Positions 15,879-24,238 of a stretch of DNA of 64,000 nucleotides are shown here, piece by piece. The stretch's first letter is position 1. The number at the start of each line of letters is the position of its first letter. A program made the position numbers and the translations under genes. This DNA is from JAFGAS01 sp963809875 (GTDB taxonomy: Bacteria > Desulfobacterota > Zymogenia > Zymogenales > Zymogenaceae). The notes beneath the pieces were generated by a model. That model was not told the DNA's origin, made no database searches, and saw only the letters and a program-made list of their open reading frames with translations. The stretch spans positions 930,001 through 994,000 of the forward strand of contig CAWELC010000005.1 of the NCBI GenBank assembly GCA_963809875.1, written 5' to 3'.

Positions 15879-18590
15879 ATGAAGCCAATCACGCTCACTA
15901 TCGACGGCAGGGAAGTTCAGGGAGCGTCAGGCCAGACGATATATGAGGTGGCGCGAGCCAACGATGTCCATATCCCGATACTCTGTTATCATCCCGCGGC
16001 AAAGTCCGCGGGAGCCTGCAGGGTCTGTGTAGTGGAGGTTGCCGGGGCCAGGAACCTCGTAGCTTCCTGCGCCCAGCCGATCACCGAGGGCATGGTGGTA
16101 AACACCAAATCGGAGCGGGTTATCTCCGCTCGTCGGCTGGCCACGGAGCTCCTCCTCTCCTCAGGCAATCACAACTGTCTGGTATGCGAGGCGAACGGCC
16201 AGTGCCTTCTGCAACAGCTGACATACGAACTGGGTATCGAACAGCCCCGGTTCCCGATCAAAGCTCCCGGATTCGGCATCGAGGACGGGAATCCCATGAT
16301 CATTCGGGATATGGATCGCTGCATCGTCTGCGGCCGGTGTGTCCGGGCGTGCAACGAGGTCCAGGTGAATCGGGTTTTGGACTTCTCCTACCGCGGTAAG
16401 AACGCTACCGTCGGCCCCGCCTTCGGCAGGAGTTATGAGGACTCCGAGTGCGTTTTCTGCGGTGAATGCGTCTCGGTCTGCCCGGTGGGGGCTCTCATCG
16501 AGAAAAAGGGCCGCTTCAAGGGCAGGCCGTGGGAGCTCAAGAAGGTTAGAACGACCTGTACCTACTGCGGCGTCGGTTGCCAGATCATCCTGAACGTCAA
16601 GAACGACAAGATCGTCAAGGTGACTTCCGACTATGATCTGGGAGAGCCGAACCAGGGCAGTTTGTGCGTCAAAGGGCGCTTCGGCCATGACTACATACAC
16701 CATCCCGAGCGCCTGACCAAGCCCCTCATCAAGAAGGAAGGGAAATTCTGGGAGGTTTCCTGGGACGAGGCCCTCGACTATACGGCGAAACGCCTCAAGG
16801 AAATCCGTGACAAAAACGGACCCGATTCTATCGGAGTGCTTACCTCGGCCCGCTGTACCAACGAGGAAAACTATCTCCTGGCCAAGTTCGCCCGCGCGGT
16901 GATCGGCACCAACAACGTCGATCACTGCGCTCGTCTCTGACACAGCGTAACCGTGGCAGGTCTTGCCACAGCGTTTGGAAGCGGGGCGATGACCAACTCG
17001 ATTGCCGAGGCTGCAAAGTCCGCGGTCTTCCTCCTGACGGGAACCAACACCACAGAAAACCACCCCGTTATCGCTACGAAGCTCAAACAGGCGATCAACA
17101 AGGGGACCAAACTCATCCTCGTTGACCCGCGCAATATCGAAATGGCGGGCTTTGCGTCGATCCACCTCAGGCAGCGGCCGGGTACCGATGTAGCCTGGAT
17201 TAACGGGTTGATGAACGTTATTATCAGCGAGGGCTTGTACGATAAGGAATATGTTGAAGGGCGTACGGAAGGCTTCGAGAAGATGAAGGAGACGGTCAAG
17301 AAGTATACGCCCGAATACGTCGAAAAGATAACCGGAATCCCGGCGGCCGATCTAACTCAGGCGGCCCGGCTCTTTGCGACGGCAAAGCCGGCAGCCATCT
17401 ATTACGCGATGGGTATCACGCAGCACACGACCGGCACGGATAACGTCATGTCCCTGGCCAACCTCGCGATGCTCACCGGAAACGTCGGCGTCGAAGGGGG
17501 AGGGGTCAATCCGCTCCGGGGCCAAAACAATGTCCAGGGCGCCTGCGACATGGGCGCGCTGCCGAATGTCTTCCCGGGATACCAGCGGGTAACCGATGAT
17601 GCGGTTCGCGCCAAGTTCACCGAGGCATGGAAGCCGGTCATGCCCCTGTCGGAAAAGGTGGGGTTGACCGTGGTCGAGTTGACTAACGCCGCTCACGAGG
17701 GCAAGATAAAGGCCCTTTATTTCATGGGTGAAAACCCGATGGTCTCCGACCCCAATACCTCCCATGTAAGGGAATCGCTCAAGAAGGCCTCGTTTATCGT
17801 CTGCCAGGACATCTTCATGACCGAAACGACCGAGCTTGCAGACGTCGTATTCCCCGCGACGAGTATTGCCGAGAAGAACGGTACGTTCACCAACACCGAG
17901 CGACGTGTCCAGCTGTGTCGAAAAGCGATAGAGCCGATCGGGGAATCGCGGCCCGACTGGAAGATCATAGCCGATATCGCCACCCGAATGGGATATCCGA
18001 TGGAGTATAAGAACACCGAGGAGATATTCCACGAGATGCGCAAGCTTACGCCGAGTTACGCGGGGATCAGCCATTCCCGGATAGAGCGCAGCGGCATCCA
18101 GTGGCCGTGCCCCAATGAGGAGCACCCGGGGACAAGGTACCTCCACAAAGAAAAGTTTGTGAGAGGACTCGGGCTCTTCAATGCCATCGAATTCAAAGAG
18201 GCGGCCGAGCTTCCGGACAAGGAGTATCCGCTGATTCTTACAACCGGCCGGATCCTCTACCAGTACCACACCGGAACGATGTCAAGACGATCGGAGGGCC
18301 TTAACTTCAGGTCGAAGGGTCCTTTCTTCGAGATCAACCCTGCGGATGCGTCGGCCTACAAGATCGCTGACGGCGATGAGGTGCCTATCGCCTCACGTCG
18401 GGGGGCGATCGAGGTGAAAGCCTGGGTGACCGATCGCGTTAAACAGGGGACGATATTTATACCGTTCCACTACGCGGAGGCGGCCGCAAACGTGCTGACG
18501 AATGCCGCTCTGGATCCTATCGGTAAGATCCCCGAGTACAAGGTATGTGCGGTGAAGATCGAGAAGAAACGCCCGAGCGCCGCCGTATAG
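15879..18590 (+). CDS. fdhA: Selenocysteine formate dehydrogenase alpha subunit (NAD-linked type)
   Basis: 903 residues read through in-frame TGA 16938-16940 as selenocysteine 354. The NuoG-like N terminus has a [2Fe-2S] site (Cys36, 47, 50, 64), HNCLVCEANGQC, and two [4Fe-4S] motifs (CIVCGRCVRAC and CVFCGECVSVCP). Then comes the molybdopterin oxidoreductase part (CTYCGVGCQI, the Sec site CARL-U-H, and GAMTNSI just after). The match to the E. coli FdhF site is close. It oxidises formate to CO2 or the reverse at a Mo/W-bis-PGD centre and passes electrons to the NuoE/NuoF-like partners upstream. ATG 15879 has GAAGAGGA before it. A conventional gene finder would split it at the TGA. Confidence 0.95.
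16938..16975 (+). promoter_or_regulatory. Sec codon TGA and bacterial SECIS hairpin in fdhA
   Basis: TGA at 16938-16940 is followed by GTGGCA (16953-16958), loop GGTCT (16959-16963), and TGCCAC (16964-16969): a perfect 6-bp stem with the GGUCU apical loop bound by SelB in E. coli fdhF. The stem stands 12 bases after the TGA, as expected. Confidence 0.9.
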
Positions 18591-18638
18591 AGTCTCTCAG
18601 CTGTGTCAATGTGCGCTCGGCAAGCGACGGTGAAATCC

Positions 18639-18666
18639 GGGGGGCTTCAGATAAGCCCCCCTTTTT
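18639..18666 (+). terminator. Rho-independent terminator of the formate dehydrogenase operon
   Basis: Nine-bp stem GGGGGGCTT (18639-18647) with AAGCCCCCC (18653-18661), loop CAGAT, then five T. It lies 49 bases after the fdhA stop. Confidence 0.92.
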
Positions 18667-18827
18667 CATCGTTACGGAAAGGAAAAAATACCTGGACAGA
18701 GTTTGATTTTAATGATAAAAATATGGTATGAGTGTTTTTCTGCGAGGCCGGATGACAAGGGATAGGGTTGGGGCTGTGCGCCCCCGGATTGAGAGGCGAC
18801 ACCGTAATACAAACTGGACCTGATATC

Positions 18828-19031
18828 ATGAAGAACAGCATTAATATCCAGGACCAATTTCTCAATCAGGTCAGAAAGGATAGAGTCGCGATTGTCATCC
18901 ACCTGCTCGACGGCCGCGAGGTGGTCGGAATGGTCAGGAGCTTTGACAACTTCTGTCTCCTGATCGACGCCGATAAACCTTCCCTGATCTATAAGCACGC
19001 AATATCGGATATTGTCGTAAGGAACGGATGA
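18828..19031 (+). CDS. hfq: RNA chaperone Hfq
   Basis: 67 residues from ATG 18828. The Sm1 motif (VAIVIHLLDGREVVGMVRSF) and the Sm2 motif (YKHAIS, then DIVV) identify Hfq, the hexameric sRNA-mRNA chaperone. Upstream in-frame codons are open but do not resemble Hfq. It lacks the long C-terminal tail of enterobacterial Hfq, as is common outside that group. The stop overlaps the lipoprotein gene by four bases. Confidence 0.95.
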   Translation: MKNSINIQDQFLNQVRKDRVAIVIHLLDGREVVGMVRSFDNFCLLIDADKPSLIYKHAISDIVVRNG

Positions 19032-19588
19032 AGCGGTACCTGTTGCTCATAGCGCTCATCCCCTTTTTATTCTCGACCGGATGTGCCCATCGGATCGACG
19101 TCCAGCACTATCCCTTCGGCTCACCCATGCATCATGCCGAAAACGGCATGGAATTTATCGACATGGGGTTTGACGAAGACGCCCTGCGTGAGTTCGACAC
19201 GGCGCTCACGGATAATCCCCGGTTCTCTCCCGCCCTGGCGGGAAAGGGGATATATTGGGCGATAGAGGGGGTGCCGGACGTATCGGAGGGGTATATCGAT
19301 CTCGCGAAGCGGTACACGGCCCAGAACGGCGAGAAAGCATTTGTTCTCGTGGCTTCGATGCGCGTGTCCTTCATCATCGGAAACGACGGATGGTTGGATC
19401 AGGTCACGCGGGACTTTGACGAGGCCACGGCCTCCAATCCGAACAACGACCGGGCCCTTTTCTGGATGGGGGTTTCACTCCTAAAGGCAGGCAGAGTTGA
19501 GGAGGCGCGTAAGGACTTGAAAAAGGTGGTAGATCTGGAAGGGACGTACAAGCGCAAGGCGGAACAATATCTCAAGGAGATGAAATAA
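19028..19588 (+). CDS. TPR-containing lipoprotein
   Basis: 186 residues. The N-terminal signal peptide (MKRYLLLIALIPFLFSTGC) ends in a lipobox with Cys19, so it is probably an outer- or inner-membrane lipoprotein. Two or three TPR-like helical pairs follow (FIDMGFDEDALREFDTAL at about 43 and ALFWMGVSLLKAGRVEEARK at about 143). It is translationally coupled to hfq. Specific role unknown; TPR lipoproteins commonly scaffold envelope complexes. Confidence 0.75.
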   Translation: MKRYLLLIALIPFLFSTGCAHRIDVQHYPFGSPMHHAENGMEFIDMGFDEDALREFDTALTDNPRFSPALAGKGIYWAIEGVPDVSEGYIDLAKRYTAQNGEKAFVLVASMRVSFIIGNDGWLDQVTRDFDEATASNPNNDRALFWMGVSLLKAGRVEEARKDLKKVVDLEGTYKRKAEQYLKEMK

Positions 19589-19625
19589 CGCCCCCCCGCA
19601 AATCGACCAGATACCCAAATTTATC

Positions 19626-19654
19626 TTGACATTTGGTGGAGAAATTGCTATTAA
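19626..19654 (+). promoter_or_regulatory. Promoter of tRNA-Val
   Basis: TTGACA (19626-19631, perfect), 17-base spacer, TATTAA (19649-19654). The start would be near 19661, six bases before the tRNA. Confidence 0.65.
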
Positions 19655-19666
19655 TTCTAAGAATTT

Positions 19667-19741
19667 AGGCACGTAGCTCAGTGGGAGAGCGCTACCTTGA
19701 CGCGGTAGAAGTCGGCGGTTCAATCCCGCCCGTGCCTACCA
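19667..19741 (+). tRNA. tRNA-Val (GAC)
   Basis: A 75-base cloverleaf with encoded CCA. Acceptor AGGCACG pairs with CGTGCCT, D stem is GCTC/GAGC, anticodon stem CTACC/GGTAG with loop TTGACGC (anticodon GAC), and T stem GGCGG/CCGCC with TTCAATC. All stems pair fully. Confidence 0.96.
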
Positions 19742-19799
19742 TGGACATTACCAAAACCCAGTGTGGGATAAAGAGCGATCGAAACGTTTTGAAGAAACG

Positions 19800-19839
19800 A
19801 AAAAGGCATCAATGACACCGGGTTTTTGATGCCTTTTTT
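19800..19839 (+). terminator. Terminator between tRNA-Val and thrS
   Basis: A 13-bp stem (19800-19812 with 19826-19838; the core is GGCATCAA with TTGATGCC) followed by T residues. It ends 12 bases before the thrS ATG, so it may also act as an attenuator of thrS. Confidence 0.85.
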
Positions 19840-19851
19840 ACTTCTATTAGT

Positions 19852-21759
19852 ATGCAAAATCTAACGATACAGAACAGGGGCTATCAGACGCCCGAGCCGA
19901 AAGAAGGGATGCCGATCGGCGATTTAGTTCCGAAGGAACTCAAGAAATCGGTGATCGCGGCCACGGTCGACGGCAGGGCCGTCGACCTTTCCGAGAAGGT
20001 TCCCGCCCGGGGTGAGATAGGATTCATAACTCTGGACAGCCCCGAGGGCGTTGAAATCCTGAGGCACAGCACGTCCCACATTATGGCCGAAGCGGTTCAG
20101 TCGCTTTTTCCGGACGTAAAGGTGACTATCGGTCCGGCCATAGAGAACGGCTTCTATTATGACTTTGACGCTCCCAAGCCCTTTGAGCCCGATGACCTTG
20201 AAAAGATCGAGAAGCGGATGGCCGAGATTGTCAAGAAGGACCATCCCTTCGTGAGGAAGCTTCTCCCCATGAAGGAGGCGGCGGACTTCTTCAGGCAAAA
20301 GGGCGAGACCTATAAGCTTGAGCTCCTGGATGGGATCGAGGGTGAGACGGTCTCTCTCTATTCGCAGGGCGATTTCACAGACCTCTGCCGGGGTCCGCAC
20401 ATCCCCTCGGCCGGATTCGTGAAGGCCTTCAAGCTGACCTCCATTGCAGGGGCATATTGGCGGGGGGACGAGAAGAACAAGATGCTCCAGCGAGTATACG
20501 GGACCGCGTTCGCCGACACGGAGTCCCTGCAGCACTACCTGACACTGCTGGAGGAGGCCAAGCGGCGCGATCATCGAAGGCTCGGCAGAGAGCTCGATCT
20601 CTTTCAGTTCAACGATGAGGCCGGCGCCGGCCTTCCCATCTATCACCCCAAGGGGGCGATGATGCGGATGGTCATCGAGGACTTCATGAAGCGGGAGCAC
20701 ATCAAGCGGGGGTATGATATAGTCATCGGCCCGATGATACTCAAGCAGGAGTTGTGGGAGCGTTCCGGCCACTTCGACAATTACCGGGAGAATATGTACT
20801 TTACCGAGGTGGAAGGACAGCGATACGGCATCAAGCCGATGAACTGTCTTGCCCACATGCTCATCTATAAGTCAAAACTCAGGAGCTACCGGGATCTTCC
20901 CCTGAGATATTTCGAGCTCGGAACCGTGCACCGGCACGAGAAGTCGGGGGTGCTCCATGGGATGCTGCGAGCCCGGGCCTTTACTCAGGACGACGCGCAT
21001 ATCCTTTGCACCCCCGAGCAGCTCATCGACGAGATCGTCGGTGTAATGGAGTTCGTCGCCTACACGATGGACGTTTTTGGATTTCCCTATTCGATGGAGC
21101 TGTCGACGCGTCCCGAAAAATCCATCGGTTCCGATGAGGACTGGGAACGGGCGACCGAGGCGCTGCGGTTTGCACTCGAGAAGCAGGGGCAGAAATATGC
21201 CGTCAATGAGGGAGATGGGGCTTTTTACGGGCCCAAGATAGACTTCAAGCTGAGGGATGCAATCGGCAGGGAGTGGCAGTGCGCCACAATCCAGTGCGAT
21301 TTCACCCTTCCGGAGCGGTTCGACCTCACGTATATCGATTCGAACGGTGAGAAAAAGCGTCCCGTGATGTTGCACCGTGTCATCCTCGGGTCGATGGACC
21401 GGTTCCTCGGGGTCCTCATAGAGCACTATGCCGGTGCGTTTCCGGTCGGCTTCGCTCCGCTGCAGGCGGTGATCCTGACGATAACCGACGAGCATATACC
21501 GTTCGGGCAAACGGTCCTCTCGGATCTCCGTTCGGCGGGGATCAGGGCACGGGCCGACTTCCGCAACGAAAAACTTGGGCTTAAGGTCAGGGAGGCGCAG
21601 ATGGAGAAGATCCCGTATGCGCTTATCATCGGGCAGGCGGAGGTTGAGGGGCAGAGTGTCACGCCGCGGCTTCTTACCGGGAAGAACCTGGCTTCAATGA
21701 AAATAGGCGAGTTTATTGACTACATCAAAAAAGAAAGTTCCGTCTTTTGGAGGGGGTAA
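19852..21759 (+). CDS. thrS: Threonine--tRNA ligase
   Basis: 635 residues, full length: TGS domain (about 1-65), editing domain with HSTSHIMAEAVQ (about 72), and the class II catalytic core with motif 2 (HRHEKSGVLHGMLRAR, then FTQDDAHI) and motif 3 (LHRVILGSMDRFLGVLIEHY), followed by the anticodon-binding domain. The zinc ligands Cys, His and His are in MNCLAHM, DDAHIL and MLHRVI. No Shine-Dalgarno precedes ATG 19852, and a strong terminator hairpin lies just upstream. The later Met20 would cut into the TGS domain, so I keep 19852. It leads the translation operon. Confidence 0.95.
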   Translation: MQNLTIQNRGYQTPEPKEGMPIGDLVPKELKKSVIAATVDGRAVDLSEKVPARGEIGFITLDSPEGVEILRHSTSHIMAEAVQSLFPDVKVTIGPAIENGFYYDFDAPKPFEPDDLEKIEKRMAEIVKKDHPFVRKLLPMKEAADFFRQKGETYKLELLDGIEGETVSLYSQGDFTDLCRGPHIPSAGFVKAFKLTSIAGAYWRGDEKNKMLQRVYGTAFADTESLQHYLTLLEEAKRRDHRRLGRELDLFQFNDEAGAGLPIYHPKGAMMRMVIEDFMKREHIKRGYDIVIGPMILKQELWERSGHFDNYRENMYFTEVEGQRYGIKPMNCLAHMLIYKSKLRSYRDLPLRYFELGTVHRHEKSGVLHGMLRARAFTQDDAHILCTPEQLIDEIVGVMEFVAYTMDVFGFPYSMELSTRPEKSIGSDEDWERATEALRFALEKQGQKYAVNEGDGAFYGPKIDFKLRDAIGREWQCATIQCDFTLPERFDLTYIDSNGEKKRPVMLHRVILGSMDRFLGVLIEHYAGAFPVGFAPLQAVILTITDEHIPFGQTVLSDLRSAGIRARADFRNEKLGLKVREAQMEKIPYALIIGQAEVEGQSVTPRLLTGKNLASMKIGEFIDYIKKESSVFWRG

Positions 21760-21762
21760 ACG

Positions 21763-22281
21763 ATAAAAGAGAGAACCAAAGACGTAAGAATTAACCGGAT
21801 GATACGGACCGATAAGGTTCGTGTGATCGCGCCCGACGGTGATCAGCTGGGCATTCTCCTGACGGTTGACGCCTTGAGAAAGGCGGAGGACTTCGGGCTC
21901 GACCTGGTGGAGGTGGCCCCGACGGCCGATCCGCCGGTGTGCCGTATCATGGACTACGGTAAGTTTAAATACCAGCAAAGCAAGAAGGTCCATGATGCGC
22001 GCAAAAAACAGAATATCATGCGTATCAAAGAGGTCAAGGTGAGCCCGAAGACCCAGGAGCATGACGTACTAAACAAGATCAAAGACATTCGTCGGTTCAT
22101 CGAAAATGGGGATAAGGCGAAGGTCACCATGATCTTCCGCGGAAGGGAGATTACCTACACCGATATCGGAAGAAAAATCCTCGACAGGATGGCTCTCGGG
22201 ATCGAAGACATCGGGATCATAGAGCAGAAGCCGACCCTTGAGGGGAGAAATATGGTGATGATTGTTGCCCCTCAGAAGTAG
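21763..22281 (+). CDS. infC: Translation initiation factor IF-3 (probable ATA start)
   Basis: 172 residues if started at ATA 21763. This codon has GGAGGGGG six bases upstream and yields the basic N terminus (KERTKDVRINRMIRTDKVRVI) expected of IF-3; the first ATG, at 21799, would drop it and has no Shine-Dalgarno. Rare AUU/AUA/AUC starts are a known trait of infC, used for autoregulation. Conserved parts include VEVAPTADPPVCRIMDYGK and GDKAKVTMIFRGREI. It lies 3 bases after thrS. ATT 21790 is a weaker alternative. Confidence 0.93.
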   Translation: MKERTKDVRINRMIRTDKVRVIAPDGDQLGILLTVDALRKAEDFGLDLVEVAPTADPPVCRIMDYGKFKYQQSKKVHDARKKQNIMRIKEVKVSPKTQEHDVLNKIKDIRRFIENGDKAKVTMIFRGREITYTDIGRKILDRMALGIEDIGIIEQKPTLEGRNMVMIVAPQK

Positions 22282-22425
22282 GGTCGCCGAGTCCGGACGA
22301 GCGGAAACCCGGGGAGGACGGCGGCGTGGGGCATTCGTGAGATCTGGGGAAGGGTGGGTTAAGATCGAGGGTGGGTACGAAGACATCGTGTAACAGAGAA
22401 ACACTATGATAGAGAGGGTTCATAC

Positions 22426-22629
22426 ATGCCTAAGATAAAGACGAACAGGGCGGCGGCAAAACGCTTCAAACGAACCGGCGCGGGAAAGATAAAGCGTAAC
22501 AAGGCGTTTTCAAACCACATTCTGACGAAGAAGTCGAGAAAACGTAAGCGGAACCTCAAGGCCTCGGCTATCATCGTGCGTGATAATATGCGAGAGATCA
22601 GAAGGCTGCTGCCGAACGCCGGGATTTGA
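22426..22629 (+). CDS. rpmI: 50S ribosomal protein L35
   Basis: 67 residues beginning MPKIKTNRAAAKRFK and containing HILTKKSRKRKRNL, diagnostic for bL35. It lies between infC and rplT as usual. The 144-base gap upstream of it holds no gene and could carry the L20 autoregulatory site known in other bacteria. Confidence 0.96.
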   Translation: MPKIKTNRAAAKRFKRTGAGKIKRNKAFSNHILTKKSRKRKRNLKASAIIVRDNMREIRRLLPNAGI

Positions 22630-22699
22630 GTCGGTCCGGAAGGCTCCGACCGTTCGGGGCCGATTAATTTAGAATACGTTACCACGGAGGATCGTATAT

Positions 22700-23068
22700 A
22701 TGTCTAGGGTTGTGAGAGGAACAAAGGCCAGAAAGCGGCGCAATAAGATCCTCAAAGCGGCAAAGGGGTATGTGGGAGGACGTTCGCGGGGGCTGCGGGC
22801 GGCCAGCGAGACGGTAGAACGCGCGCTCATGTACGCCTACCGGGATCGCCGGACGAAAAAGCGTGACATGCGGCGCCTCTGGATCGTCAGGATTAACGCC
22901 GCCGTCAGAGAAAACGATCTGTCATACAGCCGGTTCATGGAAGGCCTCCATAAGGAGGGGGTTGAGATTGACCGCAAGGTTCTTGCGGACCTCGCCGTTC
23001 GCGACCGCGAGGGATTCGCAAAGATCGTCGAGCGCGCTAAAAAGGGACTGACGGCACATGCTGGATAG
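22700..23068 (+). CDS. rplT: 50S ribosomal protein L20
   Basis: 122 residues, highly basic, with KARKRRNKILKAAKGYVGGRS near the N terminus and RDRRTKKRDMRRLWIVRINA, the bL20 signature. GGAGG precedes the start. The stop overlaps pheS by 11 bases. Confidence 0.96.
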   Translation: MSRVVRGTKARKRRNKILKAAKGYVGGRSRGLRAASETVERALMYAYRDRRTKKRDMRRLWIVRINAAVRENDLSYSRFMEGLHKEGVEIDRKVLADLAVRDREGFAKIVERAKKGLTAHAG

Positions 23069-24068
23069 ACTGAAAGCCCTTGAAGCATCCGCGCTTTCCC
23101 GGATCAAGGAAGCCGGGGATCTCCAGTCGCTTGAATCGCTCCGGATACAGTATCTTGGCAGAAAGGGTGAGCTCACAGGGATCCTCAGGGATATGGGTTC
23201 CCTGTCGGCCGAAGAACGGCCGAAAATCGGCAAAGATGCCAACGAGCTGAAACGCAGGCTTGAGAAAGCCTTCGACGCGTCCATTGCGCGTATTACCGAC
23301 CGGGCGGCCGGCACTAAGCGGATTCCGATTGACTACACGCTGCCCGGAAGACGGGGTTTTATGGGTAAGACCCATCCCGTCACTCAGGTATATCGGCGCA
23401 TTGTAGAGATATTCCTCGGGATGGGTTTTGATCTTGCCGAAGGGCCTGAGGTCGAGCTGGACTACTACAACTTCGAGGCCCTTAATATGCCCCGGCATCA
23501 CCCCGCCCGGGACATGCAGGACACGTTCTATATCAACGATGAGATGCTTCTTCGGACCCACACCTCCCCGGTGCAGGTCAGGACGATGGAGAGCAGGCGT
23601 CCCCCGATTAAGATAATCGCTCCCGGCAAGGCCTATCGACCCGATTACGACGTCACCCATTCACCCATGTTCCACCAGGTAGAAGGGTTAATGGTCGGAA
23701 AGGACATCAGTATGGCCGATCTCAAGGGCGTACTGACTGTGTTCGTTCATGCGATGTTCGGCAGCGAGATCGGCCTGCGCTTCCGCCCGAGTTTCTTTCC
23801 GTTTACGGAGCCGTCGGCCGAGGTCGACATCATGTGTGTTATCTGCAAGGGAACCGGATGCAGGGTCTGTTCACAGACCGGATGGCTCGAGATACTCGGA
23901 TCCGGGATGGTCGATCCGGCCGTCTTTTCCATGGCCGGGTACGACACGGAAGAGTATACGGGATTCGCTTTTGGGATGGGGATCGAGCGAATCGCCATGC
24001 TGAAATACGGGATTGACGACATCAGACTCTTTTTTGAAAACGATCTGAGATTCCTTAATCAGTTTTAG
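23058..24068 (+). CDS. pheS: Phenylalanine--tRNA ligase alpha subunit
   Basis: 336 residues: N-terminal coiled coil (about 1-85), then a class II catalytic domain with HPVTQVYRRIVEIF, DMQDTFYI, LLRTHTSPVQVR, FHQVEGLMV and motif 3 GFAFGMGIERIAMLKYGI. The chain is complete. It joins pheT to make the (alpha-beta)2 enzyme. The gap to pheT is 170 bases, longer than in many genomes, and includes a short GGCTCA/TGAGCC hairpin at 24095-24110. Confidence 0.96.
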   Translation: MLDRLKALEASALSRIKEAGDLQSLESLRIQYLGRKGELTGILRDMGSLSAEERPKIGKDANELKRRLEKAFDASIARITDRAAGTKRIPIDYTLPGRRGFMGKTHPVTQVYRRIVEIFLGMGFDLAEGPEVELDYYNFEALNMPRHHPARDMQDTFYINDEMLLRTHTSPVQVRTMESRRPPIKIIAPGKAYRPDYDVTHSPMFHQVEGLMVGKDISMADLKGVLTVFVHAMFGSEIGLRFRPSFFPFTEPSAEVDIMCVICKGTGCRVCSQTGWLEILGSGMVDPAVFSMAGYDTEEYTGFAFGMGIERIAMLKYGIDDIRLFFENDLRFLNQF

Positions 24069-24238
24069 CCGATGTGCCGAAACGAACGAGACGGGGCTCA
24101 CGAGTGAGCCTCGCGCACGTTAGTCGTATCTTCGCATAGCCTGTTTCCTACGGAAGTCCGCACCCGGGGACGATGATGAGCCCGGCGGTTGACCTTTGGC
24201 AGGAGCACGCACGGGCGATCGCGAGAAGTTAAGGAGCT

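Noticed and set aside
16938..16940. Nonsense mutation splitting formate dehydrogenase into two genes
   Set aside because: The TGA is at the known selenocysteine position and is followed by a proper SECIS hairpin, so it is recoded.
19855..19912. thrS starting at the later Met20
   Set aside because: That start would remove the first strands of the TGS domain, and its upstream purines are too close to the codon.
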